Below are positions 1 to 6,003 of a stretch of DNA of 10,299 nt, one piece after another (position 1 is the stretch's first letter; every line of letters starts with the position of its first letter). The DNA is from JBEKCP01 sp050014815. Lineage in GTDB: Bacteria; Planctomycetota; Planctomycetia; Pirellulales; Thermoguttaceae. The stretch covers positions 1 to 10,299 of the forward strand of contig JBEKCP010000149.1 in the NCBI GenBank assembly GCA_050014815.1. Direction: 5' to 3'. The notes under the pieces are model-generated. The model was not told the DNA's origin. It saw only the letters and a program-made list of their open reading frames with translations, and did not search any database. The translations under genes were made by a program, and so were the position numbers.

Positions 1-611
1 AGCGGCACCGACTCGCTGAAGACGGGCGGGCCGCCTTCGGGACGCATCACCACCAGATCGACGAAGCCCCGCGAGCCCGAGCGGCGGACGCCCTTCAGGA
101 GCAGCGCATCGCCCTGCGGCAGCGTGGTCCGGAGGCATTTCTGCCAGAGACACGGGCCGTCCTCCAACCGCCAGAAATTGAGCACCTGGACGACGACGAG
201 ACCTCCGGGGCGGACGGCCTCGAACATGCGGCCCAGCGCCCGGCGGGCCGTCGCCGCGTCGGGCGCCAGGGCCAACGAATTGCCCACGCAGAGGGCCGCG
301 TCGAAAGAGTCCGGCGGGCCGGCCGGCTCGTCGAACCCGCGGACCGTCCACCGCAGGCCGTCGCTTTGGCCGAAGGCGGCGCGGGCGCGATCGATCATGT
401 TCGGGCTCAGGTCGGCCCCCTCGACGCGGAGGCCCCACGAGTGGAACATTGCCGCGTGGCGGCCCGTGCCGCAGGCCGCGTCCAGGACGTTCTTCACTCC
501 AGCCTCGGCAAACCACCGGCGGTAGAAGGGCTCCTCGCCGGAGAGCCGTTTCGGCCAGTCGATCATGGCCTCGTAGATGTCGGTCAGGTGCTGGAAGATT
601 TCGCCGGGCAT
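1..611 (-). CDS. Class I SAM-dependent methyltransferase, 3' end off window
   Basis: The minus strand is open from an ATG at 611 to the left edge, giving 203 residues without a stop. Residues 42-50 read VLDAACGTG, the glycine-rich motif I that binds S-adenosylmethionine. Asp67 in EGADLSPNM is the expected acidic residue after strand 2, which contacts the ribose. VRPGGLVVV (about 133-141) is the usual strand following motif III. These show a Rossmann-fold class I methyltransferase of the small-molecule type; the acceptor cannot be told from sequence. The N-terminus (YEAMIDWPKRL) resembles soluble bacterial enzymes annotated only as methyltransferase domain proteins. The start is the first ATG after a perfect TATAAT and has no Shine-Dalgarno. 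The gene lies 108 bases downstream of the MscS-like gene on the same strand, separated by hairpins. What I infer is the family; the substrate is unknown. Confidence 0.88.
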   Translation of the reverse strand, partial: MPGEIFQHLTDIYEAMIDWPKRLSGEEPFYRRWFAEAGVKNVLDAACGTGRHAAMFHSWGLRVEGADLSPNMIDRARAAFGQSDGLRWTVRGFDEPAGPPDSFDAALCVGNSLALAPDAATARRALGRMFEAVRPGGLVVVQVLNFWRLEDGPCLWQKCLRTTLPQGDALLLKGVRRSGSRGFVDLVVMRPEGGPPVFSESVP

Positions 612-620
612 GGTTCACTC

Positions 621-626
621 ATTATA
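621..626 (-). promoter_or_regulatory. Candidate -10 box for the methyltransferase
   Basis: On the minus strand this is a perfect TATAAT, separated from the ATG at 611 by only nine bases (GAGTGAACC). Transcription normally starts 6-8 bases after a -10 box, so the message would be leaderless or nearly so, which fits the lack of a Shine-Dalgarno. No good -35 box is visible at 16-18 bases upstream, where the sequence belongs to the hairpin repeats. In this GC-rich region a chance TATAAT is unlikely but possible. Confidence 0.4.
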
Positions 627-635
627 GCCCGGCAC

Positions 636-718
636 ATGTATCCCGCACACTCCGTGTGCGGATCGCTCAATGTATCCCGCACACGCCGTGTGCGGAAAAC
701 GGCACACGGCGTGTGCCG
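636..718. repeat. Three consecutive GTGTGC hairpins
   Basis: Two direct copies of a 26-base unit (636-661 and 670-695, period 34) differ at one base, 651 versus 685. Each contains the palindrome CCGCACAC-nCC-GTGTGCGG. A third related hairpin, CGGCACAC-GGC-GTGTGCCG, lies at 700-718. Copies two and three also pair with each other as a perfect 15-bp stem (679-693 with 702-716) and an 8-base loop. On the minus strand the array begins one base after the TAG of the channel gene and ends just before the methyltransferase promoter. It could act as a terminator or as an mRNA 3'-end stabiliser, although no T-run follows the stems. It more likely belongs to a dispersed repeat family. Confidence 0.8.
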
Positions 719-719
719 C

Positions 720-1301
720 CTACGTGTTGACGTCCTCGCGCACGACGACCGCGTTGCCCAGGACCAGGGAGTTGGGGACATAGATCCGCTTGCCTTCCGC
801 CGCCAGCATGGTGAAGCGGAGGTTGATCTCGCGGACCGTGCCCTCGAACGACGTTGCGGCGGAGGCGACGGAGATCACGTCGCCTTCCCGGAAGGGCTTG
901 TAGACGATCACCATGATTCCCGACAGCACGTTGGCGACGATTTCCTTCAGGGCCAACCCCAGGGCCAGGCTCGTCAGTCCCAGCCCGGCCACCAGCGCGC
1001 TGATGTTGATCCCGAGCGTGCCCAGGGCGCTGATGGACCCGAGCACCAGGAGGGTGATGGCGGTGCTGTTGGCCAGGAGGTTCGCGATGCTCGATTCGAG
1101 GTTGCGGCCGCAGGTGAGCCGCCGGACGAGCCGCTCCAGGCACTTGCCCAGGAACCAGAAGACCAGGAAGACCGCGATTGCCGCGGTCACCCGGGGCAGG
1201 TACAGGAGGAGATGGTTCAAGAAGGTCTCCACGGGATTAGGCGGAATGACTTCCTGCCAGGCGGCGGCCAGTTCGGCGTGGGAAATCGTCGATAGCAACA
1301 T
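720..1301 (-). CDS. Short MscS-family mechanosensitive channel
   Basis: 193 residues with three hydrophobic segments at about 31-52, 80-97 and 101-133, followed by a beta domain (about 136-193). The pore-lining third helix is rich in small residues (ALVAGLGLTSLALGLALKE), and the sequence then runs VANVLSGIMVIVYKPFREGD, the most conserved region of MscS. GTVREINLRFTML and IYVPNSLV match the beta domain. The protein should open under membrane tension and release solutes during hypo-osmotic shock. It stops about where E. coli MscS (286 residues) enters its C-terminal alpha/beta vestibule, so roughly 90-100 residues are absent. The TAG stop lies one base before a palindromic repeat, so the tail may have been lost or may never have been present. 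The start is supported by AAGGAGG five bases upstream of the ATG. Confidence 0.9.
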   Translation of the reverse strand: MLLSTISHAELAAAWQEVIPPNPVETFLNHLLLYLPRVTAAIAVFLVFWFLGKCLERLVRRLTCGRNLESSIANLLANSTAITLLVLGSISALGTLGINISALVAGLGLTSLALGLALKEIVANVLSGIMVIVYKPFREGDVISVASAATSFEGTVREINLRFTMLAAEGKRIYVPNSLVLGNAVVVREDVNT

Positions 1302-1306
1302 GGTGT

Positions 1307-1313
1307 CCTCCTT
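1307..1313 (-). promoter_or_regulatory. Shine-Dalgarno of the MscS-like gene
   Basis: AAGGAGG on the minus strand, five bases before the ATG at 1301. It fixes the start of the channel gene and is the strongest ribosome binding site in the window. Confidence 0.85.
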
Positions 1314-1361
1314 GGGAACGGCCGAAGAACAACCTCCACATTTCGAGAGGCCATCACTGAC

Positions 1362-1485
1362 TCAGCCACGGATGTAACACGGATAAGACACGGATGCTTC
1401 AGTTAGCAAATCGCTTGAACTCAACCTTCGTTCTGCCAAAGTTGACTATTGATCTGTGTTCGATCCGTGTTTCATCCGTGGCTGA
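1362..1485. repeat. Imperfect 35-bp inverted repeat, CACGGAT type
   Basis: The left arm (1362-1396) begins TCAGCCACGGATG and the right arm (1451-1485) ends with its exact complement, CATCCGTGGCTGA. Beyond these 13 perfect bases the arms agree at about 29 of 35 positions around a 54-base centre. Each arm is built of tandem ACACGGAT-like 11- to 12-base units. The size and structure fit a non-coding MITE-like or REP-like element. I have seen similar CCACGGATG-ACACGGAT strings in intergenic DNA of unrelated environmental bacteria. No target duplication is apparent. Confidence 0.75.
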
Positions 1486-1646
1486 ATCCGGAAGTTATCC
1501 TTCGCCCGAGCCCTAATAGCCCCTCCCGCGAAACGGCTGCGGCCGGGCCGCGCCGCCGCCGTGGCGGGCCCCGAGGCTGCTGGGCGATCGCAAAAAGGGG
1601 CCCTATTGTCCGTTCCGGGGTTTAGCGCGGCAAGATCAAATCCAGG

Positions 1647-1687
1647 TCCCCTCTCCAGCGTGCCGCGGCTGCACTACCGAGAGGGGG
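1647..1687. repeat. Decayed copy of the CCCTCTCCC palindrome
   Basis: Compared base for base with 8353-8393 (the left arm of the element in the last gene), 35 of 41 positions are identical. The outer stem still pairs perfectly (CCCCTCTC at 1648-1655 with GAGAGGGG at 1679-1686) even though two of the mismatches fall in it. That suggests a small shift with the stem kept. Only a half element is present; the CCCTCACCC extension is missing. Confidence 0.75.
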
Positions 1688-1869
1688 ATATGCTATGGCG
1701 GCGTTCGACTTCTCCTATTTGCGCAATGACACGCATCAATCCCAAAATGCCTAAATTGAGATCGCGCGTTACGAACGGCAAATTTTAACTATGCGGCCGG
1801 CACCCGGGCAGCCGAATTATTCAGGAGTATCTTGCCCGTCGCGGCAAGCTGACGTGTAAAGGGGGGGCC

Positions 1870-2772
1870 ATGAGAACGCACCGAGTTTGGGCGATGTGGA
1901 CCAGTCTGCCGTTGACCCTGGCCCTGTGGACCGGCGTCCTGGGGGCGGGCACCCTCTGGGCCGCCGGCGCGGCCGCCGAGACTTCTTCGACCCGCGGCGA
2001 TCAGGAAGCGTCGCAGGCCACTTCCAGCACGGCGGCCCGCCAGAGCGCCGTTCGGTCGCTCCCGTTGGAGAAGCTCGATGCGGAGAGCCGGGCGAAGGTG
2101 GATTCCGTCCTGGGCAACGTGACCGTCTTCCGGCGGTTTCCCGTCCGCGTGGTCAGTTGCGACCCCGATCTCTACCTCTTCACCATCCGGCATCCCGACG
2201 TGGTCGTCGACACGTGGCGAGTGCTGGGGATCTCCCAGTTGCAGTGTCGCCAGACGGGGACCGACACGTACCGTGTTGCCGAGAGCGCGGGGACCTCGGC
2301 CGTGATGGAGTTCCTCTATCACACCCACGACGTGCAGATCGTATATGGGGAATGGGGTTACACGGGCCCGCTGTTGCCCCGGACCGTTCACGGCCGCTGT
2401 CTTGCGATTCTGAAGTCGGGTTACGTGCGGGAGACCGACGGCCGCTATTACATTACGAGCCGGCTGGACGGGTTCTTGTCCATCGAGCCGGGCGGGGCCG
2501 AGTTGCTGACCAAGGTCCTGCACCCCCTGGTGGTCAAGAATGCCGACGCCAACTTCGTGCAGACGCTGGCCTTCGTCGGCAGCATGTCGCGGACGGCCGA
2601 GGTGAACCCCCGCGGAATGCAGCGGCTGGCCGACCGCTTGACCGGCGTCCAGCCGGACGTCCGCCAGCAGCTCGCCCAGGTGGTGGCCGGCGTGGCCCAG
2701 CGGGCTGCCGCACGGGGCAACAACGACTCGAAGGCGCCCCATGTGGCCGGCCGGCCGGAGAAGAAAGAGTGA
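1870..2772 (+). CDS. Exported protein of unknown function, 300 residues
   Basis: Begins MRTHRVWAMW and continues with a hydrophobic stretch (about 10-36) ending in Ala-rich sequence (WAAGAAAE), so a Sec signal peptide or an N-terminal anchor is likely. A Ser/Thr/Gln-rich linker follows to about residue 62. The folded part runs from PLEKLDAESRAKVDSVLGN (about 65) to about 255. Conserved-looking blocks include FRRFPVRVVSCDPDLYLF, YVRETDGRYYITSRLDGFL and SRTAEVNPRGMQRLADRLTG. The C-terminus is basic and disordered. I assign no function; similar sequences occur, as I recall, as uncharacterised proteins of planctomycetes. AAAGGGGGGG just upstream of the ATG can serve as ribosome binding site. The gene converges with the URO-D-fold gene, leaving a 43-base gap in which I see no terminator. 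Confidence 0.82.
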   Translation: MRTHRVWAMWTSLPLTLALWTGVLGAGTLWAAGAAAETSSTRGDQEASQATSSTAARQSAVRSLPLEKLDAESRAKVDSVLGNVTVFRRFPVRVVSCDPDLYLFTIRHPDVVVDTWRVLGISQLQCRQTGTDTYRVAESAGTSAVMEFLYHTHDVQIVYGEWGYTGPLLPRTVHGRCLAILKSGYVRETDGRYYITSRLDGFLSIEPGGAELLTKVLHPLVVKNADANFVQTLAFVGSMSRTAEVNPRGMQRLADRLTGVQPDVRQQLAQVVAGVAQRAAARGNNDSKAPHVAGRPEKKE

Positions 2773-2815
2773 CCCGGCAGCGCTAGTCTTCGCTCGTCGA
2801 CACTTATCGAAACAA

Positions 2816-4057
2816 TCAGCGAAGATTCCCGCCGTCCGCCCTGACGGCGTCGAGCATCGCGATGACGTTCTCCGGCGGCACGTCGGCCAGCACGTTGTGG
2901 ACCTGCTGGAAGACGAAGCCGCCGCCGGGATTCAAGATCGCCACCTGCCGCCGGACATGGCGGCGGACTTCGTCCGGCGTGCCTTGCGGCAGCATGAACC
3001 GCGTGTCGCAGCCGCCGCCCCAGAACGTCAGGCGGCCGCCGAACTCGGCCTTCAACTCGCCGGCGTCCATGCCCGTGCAACTAATCTGTACCGGGTTGAT
3101 CGCGTCCAGGCCGGCCTCGATCAGGTCGTCCAACAGCGGCCGGACGCCGCCGCAACAGTGGAGCATCACCTTCGCCGGCGAGAGCTCCTTGGCCCGGCGC
3201 CATAGACGGGCATGCCGGGGCTTGAAGAGCCGGCGGTACATGGCGGGCGAGATCTGCGGCCCCTGCTGCATCCCCAGGTCGTCGCCGAAGACGATCACGT
3301 CGATCGAGGAGCCGACCGCGGACAGGTACCGCTGGAGGTTCGCCAGGTGGATCTCGACCAGGCGATCGAGGAACTCCCCGGCCCGGTCGGGGTCGCCGGC
3401 CAGGAGCATGTGGAAGTTGTCGATGCGATAGAGGAACTGGCCGATCTCCAGGAGGTTGCCGCCGAAGAGGCCGAGGATGGCCCGATCGGTTCGCGCCCGC
3501 AGGGCTCGGGCGCCGGCGGCCAGGCGATCCAGCCCGGCGGGTCCGGCCGCCAAGGGGCCCGGCGGCGAGGCAATCGCGCACCACATGTTCTCGGCCAGGG
3601 CCTCCGGCAGCCGGTCCAGGTCGTCCCGCTCCAGGAAGGGCCAGTAGACCTGCTCGAAGTAGATAGCGCCGTCGGGCATCTTGGCCAACACCCGGCCGCT
3701 GGCCGACCGCAGGACCCATTGTCCCGGCTGCCGCTCGGGCTCCGCCCAGGCGGGCATCTGGCAGGGCGAGCCGTCGGGCAGGACCCAGTCGGCCCAGTCC
3801 TTGTCTTCCAGCGCGAAGCCGCGGCCCAGCTCGATCGTGTCCACGCCGAACCGGTCGAGCACGTCCTCGTCGATGACGGCCAACTGCTGGATCGGATCGT
3901 AGACCCGGACGGGCCGCTCCGGCAGGCCCAAAGCCTTGCGGAGTTTCCGGTACGCAATGGCGGCGATGCCCGAAGAACGGTGCCCGCCAAAGTCAATGGC
4001 CACCCGGTCGGGCTGTTGGTGGTCGAGGGCGGCGAGGACGCGCTGGCGCGGGGTCAT
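2816..4057 (-). CDS. Uroporphyrinogen decarboxylase-family (MtaA/CmuA-like) protein
   Basis: With the start at 4057 the protein has 413 residues and begins MTPRQRVLAALDHQQPDRV, the normal opening of URO-D-fold proteins. The frame is open to an ATG at 4126, but that would add 23 residues whose first codons come from the 4118-4164 repeat; ATGs at 4108 and 4084 are other options. None has a clear Shine-Dalgarno. GDDLGMQQGPQISPAMYRRL (about 258-277) is the family's central block. HCCGG places His300 and Cys301 or Cys302 where MtaA-type methyltransferases bind zinc, and Cys350 in GGGCDTR is a plausible third ligand. This favours a corrinoid-linked methyltransferase over haem synthesis, because true HemE enzymes lack these Cys residues. 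No corrinoid protein gene is adjacent, so the substrate is unknown. Such paralogues are common in planctomycetes. Confidence 0.85.
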   Translation of the reverse strand: MTPRQRVLAALDHQQPDRVAIDFGGHRSSGIAAIAYRKLRKALGLPERPVRVYDPIQQLAVIDEDVLDRFGVDTIELGRGFALEDKDWADWVLPDGSPCQMPAWAEPERQPGQWVLRSASGRVLAKMPDGAIYFEQVYWPFLERDDLDRLPEALAENMWCAIASPPGPLAAGPAGLDRLAAGARALRARTDRAILGLFGGNLLEIGQFLYRIDNFHMLLAGDPDRAGEFLDRLVEIHLANLQRYLSAVGSSIDVIVFGDDLGMQQGPQISPAMYRRLFKPRHARLWRRAKELSPAKVMLHCCGGVRPLLDDLIEAGLDAINPVQISCTGMDAGELKAEFGGRLTFWGGGCDTRFMLPQGTPDEVRRHVRRQVAILNPGGGFVFQQVHNVLADVPPENVIAMLDAVRADGGNLR

Positions 4058-4117
4058 GGCATACGGGCCCGGGACTTGGTACATTCTGGATTCTATCCGT
4101 TTTACCATATTGATCTC

Positions 4118-4164
4118 GCGGGGCAAGCCCCGCCGCTAAACGACCCTCACGGGGCAAGCCCCGC
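4118..4164. repeat. Two copies of a GGGGCAAGCCCC palindrome
   Basis: The 14-base palindromic core CGGGGCAAGCCCCG occurs at 4119-4132 and again at 4150-4163, period 31. Similar flanks (CTCGC or CTCAC before; GCTAAACGA or CTATACGAT after) make this a direct repeat of roughly 27-31 bases. Each core can fold into a tight hairpin. The pair lies between two divergently transcribed genes and so probably within their promoter region. Confidence 0.8.
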
Positions 4165-4177
4165 TATACGATCCATT

Positions 4178-5068
4178 ATGCTTCGGTGGCGACTCCCTCT
4201 TTCCGTTGCGATTGTCGGCGCATTGGCCGCCCTGTGCTGGCTCGACGCCCATTCGAGCATCCCGGGGCTCTGGCTGCTGCCGGCCCTGGTGGCGTTTACC
4301 CTTCTGGCCACCGCCGAGACGCTGGGGCTGGCGCGGGCCGCCGGTCTGCGGCCACTCGGCGGGGTCGTCTATCTTGGCAATCTCCTGCTGGTTCTTGGTG
4401 ACGTATTCCTGGTGTTCACGCCCTGGCTTCACCTCGTTGGCAGTCCTTGGTTTGGCGTCCTGTCCCAAGACGATCTGCACTTTCATCGCACCTGGGTGCT
4501 CGCGGCGGTGGTCCTCGCCACGGGGTTGATCCTGCTGGGCGAGATGGGCCGCTACCAGAAGCCGGGCGGGGTCCTGGCCAATGCGGCCGTCGCCGTGCTG
4601 GCCTTGGTCTACGTCGGCGTGATGCTCGATTTCGCCGTGCAGATCCGGATGGAGTGGGGTGTGGGGGCGATGGCGTCCTGGATCATCACGGTCAAGATGG
4701 GCGACATTGGGGCGTACACCACCGGACGGCTCATCGGCCGCCATAAGCTTTACCCACGGCTGAGCCCCGGCAAGACGATCGAAGGGGCAGCGGGCGCGCT
4801 GGTGTTCTCTTGCGCCGGGGCATGGGCAAGCCTCGCCTGGCTGGCGCCGCTGGTCGCCGGCCGGCCTCTGTGGTCCTGGCTCGTCTACGGCCTCCTGCTG
4901 GGCATCACCGGCATGTTGGGGGACCTGGCCGAATCGGTCCTGAAGCGAGATGCGGGCGTGAAGGATTCCAGCCGCTGGATGCCCGGCTTCGGCGGGACGC
5001 TCGATATCCTCGACTCCCTGCTCTTGTCCGCCCCGGTGGCATGGCTCTGCTGGTCGGCGGGCCTGTAG
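4178..5068 (+). CDS. cdsA: Phosphatidate cytidylyltransferase (CDP-diacylglycerol synthase)
   Basis: 296 residues with about seven or eight hydrophobic segments. The enzyme converts phosphatidic acid and CTP to CDP-diacylglycerol at the inner membrane, the branch point for phosphatidylglycerol, cardiolipin and phosphatidylethanolamine. MGDIGAYTTGRLIGRHK (about 164-180) and SPGKTIEG (186-193) match the conserved core. The C-terminal signature runs from Ser243 (SVLKRDAGVKDS) to Asp269 in MPGFGGTLDILDS. It has Phe261 where most CdsA proteins have His, and Ile for the Arg in the usual LDRxD; I recall similar forms from planctomycetes. The ATG at 4178 precedes a hydrophobic N-terminus (LRWRLPLSVAIVGA) of normal length, though no Shine-Dalgarno is seen. 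The frame is open far upstream, but only as antisense of the neighbouring gene. The TAG stop lies inside a palindromic repeat. Confidence 0.93.
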   Translation: MLRWRLPLSVAIVGALAALCWLDAHSSIPGLWLLPALVAFTLLATAETLGLARAAGLRPLGGVVYLGNLLLVLGDVFLVFTPWLHLVGSPWFGVLSQDDLHFHRTWVLAAVVLATGLILLGEMGRYQKPGGVLANAAVAVLALVYVGVMLDFAVQIRMEWGVGAMASWIITVKMGDIGAYTTGRLIGRHKLYPRLSPGKTIEGAAGALVFSCAGAWASLAWLAPLVAGRPLWSWLVYGLLLGITGMLGDLAESVLKRDAGVKDSSRWMPGFGGTLDILDSLLLSAPVAWLCWSAGL

Positions 5069-5089
5069 GTCCCGCCTGCCGGGCGGGAC
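5065..5089. repeat. Inverted copy of the GTCCCGCC palindrome, carrying the cdsA stop
   Basis: This 25-base segment is the exact reverse complement of part of each tandem unit at 5129-5198. It folds as GTCCCGCC-TGCCG-GGCGGGAC. Its second to fourth bases are the TAG that ends cdsA, so the stop codon is part of the repeat. Opposite orientation to the later units also allows a long stem across the convergent gap, a plausible bidirectional terminator. Confidence 0.8.
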
Positions 5090-5128
5090 GTCAATGAGTC
5101 CAAGGCTGGCAAGTCCTGCCCGGCAGAA

Positions 5129-5198
5129 AGGTAGCAGTCCCGCCCGGCAGGCGGGACCTACTCAGGTAGCAGTCCCGCCCGGCAGGCGGGACCTACTC
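5129..5198. repeat. Tandem 35-base palindromic repeat, two exact copies
   Basis: Units at 5129-5163 and 5164-5198 are identical over 35 bases. Each begins AGGTAGCAGTCCCGCC and holds an 8-bp stem (GTCCCGCC with GGCGGGAC) around a CGGCA loop. A decayed partial copy (GTCCTGCCCGGCAG) precedes them at about 5113-5126. The right end runs into the TGA stop of the minus-strand gene at 5197-5199. The hairpins lie just beyond both gene ends and could terminate transcription from either side, though a T-run is lacking. Confidence 0.85.
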
Positions 5199-5979
5199 AG
5201 TTGGCCGGGGCGGTCGTGGAAGGGGCGGCGGCCGGCTGGCGGGCCTGGGCCGACTGGACGGCCACGGTCGCAACCTGCATCGCCGCGCGAATCTCCGCCG
5301 GCGTGAAATACGGCGACGTCGTGCCCCCGGCCCGGCGCTGCTGCTTGGCGGCCAGTTGCTGCCACGTCATGTCGTTGTTCAAGTACCAGGCCGCCGCTTG
5401 GGCCACCCGCTGGTTGATCTGTCCGGCGCCGAGCATGCGGCACAGCTCCTTGACGGCCGGCCGGTCGGTGAAGCTTTCGATGGGCTCGATCGTATAGGGC
5501 GTGGTGGGGCGGGGCTCGGCCTTGCCGTGTTCGAGGCAGACCATGGGGACCTTCAGGCTCTTGGCCTCCTCTGGGGCGATGTAAAACATGCCCCCGCCTC
5601 CCATTCCCCCCATCCCCATCCCCCCCATCCCGCCGCCCATCCCCTGGTTGCCGCCGCCCACCTTGGCCCCTGCTCCTCCCGGCGCCGCTGCTGCTCCCAT
5701 CTGGGCCAGGACGGGCACGCCGGCGAATGCCTCGGGAAGCTTGACCGAGAGCGGCTTCTTCGTCTTGTTCTCGATGGTGAGCCGGCCCTCCCGGGAATCC
5801 CGCGGAATGAATTTGACCGCCAGATCGCCGTTGCGCATGCCTTCGAACAGATCGACCTGCGCGGCGTCCTGGTTCGGCCCGTCTGCCGCTGTGAGCATCG
5901 CCGGCAGTAGCGCCACGCTCAGTACGGCGGCCAGCCACAATCCCCATCCACCCCGTGTTGAAGAAGAATTCGTCGGCAT
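5197..5979 (-). CDS. Secreted Gly/Met-rich protein, planctomycete type
   Basis: 260 residues from an ATG at 5979, which has GGAG nine bases upstream. The frame stays open to about 6330, but that extension is the translated repeat region. The N-terminus (polar residues, then hydrophobic about 13-30, then LTAADG) is a signal peptide with likely cleavage near residues 31-32. Residues about 50-95 form a beta-type segment (LAVKFIPRDSREGRLTIENK). A flexible Gly/Met-rich stretch follows (about 101-131). A second region (about 132-220) contains VCLEHGKAEPRP, YTIEPIESFTDRPAVKELCR and QRVAQAAAWYLNN. The tail is Ala/Pro/Thr-rich. I have met this architecture in planctomycete proteins of unknown role; Cys148 and Cys180 could pair. 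The periplasm or cell surface is the likely location. The ATG is only about 25 bases from a MITE-like repeat, so its promoter may lie in or beyond that repeat. Confidence 0.85.
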   Translation of the reverse strand: MPTNSSSTRGGWGLWLAAVLSVALLPAMLTAADGPNQDAAQVDLFEGMRNGDLAVKFIPRDSREGRLTIENKTKKPLSVKLPEAFAGVPVLAQMGAAAAPGGAGAKVGGGNQGMGGGMGGMGMGGMGGGGMFYIAPEEAKSLKVPMVCLEHGKAEPRPTTPYTIEPIESFTDRPAVKELCRMLGAGQINQRVAQAAAWYLNNDMTWQQLAAKQQRRAGGTTSPYFTPAEIRAAMQVATVAVQSAQARQPAAAPSTTAPAN

Positions 5980-6003
5980 GATTGAAAGCTCCGTGTTTGT
6001 GAT

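Larger units (their letters stand above)
1302..1869. other. 568-base intergenic region between divergent genes
   Basis: No convincing gene is seen. The region holds an inverted repeat (1362-1485), a GC-rich stretch (1501-1570) and a decayed palindromic element (1647-1687). It then becomes a more AT-rich tract (about 1690-1795), where the promoter of the 1870 gene probably lies. TTGAGA at 1756-1761 followed after about 19 bases by AATTTT is a weak promoter candidate only. An open frame of 75 codons starting GTG at 1561 runs through the decayed repeat. It has no Shine-Dalgarno and a low-complexity, unrecognisable product, so I do not call it. Confidence 0.6.

Noticed and set aside
612..719. Short-period direct repeats considered as a CRISPR array
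   Set aside because: There are only two or three units, each is a full palindrome, the spacers are 8 bases or fewer, and there are no cas genes.
366..1295. Plus-strand open frame of 309 codons
   Set aside because: It is the shadow of the methyltransferase and MscS-like genes on the minus strand and also runs through the hairpin array.
1561..1788. Possible small gene of 75 codons with GTG start
   Set aside because: It has no Shine-Dalgarno, its product is not recognisable, and it includes the decayed palindromic repeat.
1789..2742. Minus-strand open frame opposite the 300-residue exported protein
   Set aside because: The plus-strand frame has a signal peptide, a plausible ribosome binding site and conserved-looking blocks. 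The minus frame is a GC-codon shadow.
3212..4177. Upstream extension of the cdsA frame to 3212
   Set aside because: This part is antisense to the URO-D-fold gene, and cdsA homologues begin with a hydrophobic N-terminus such as the one at 4178.
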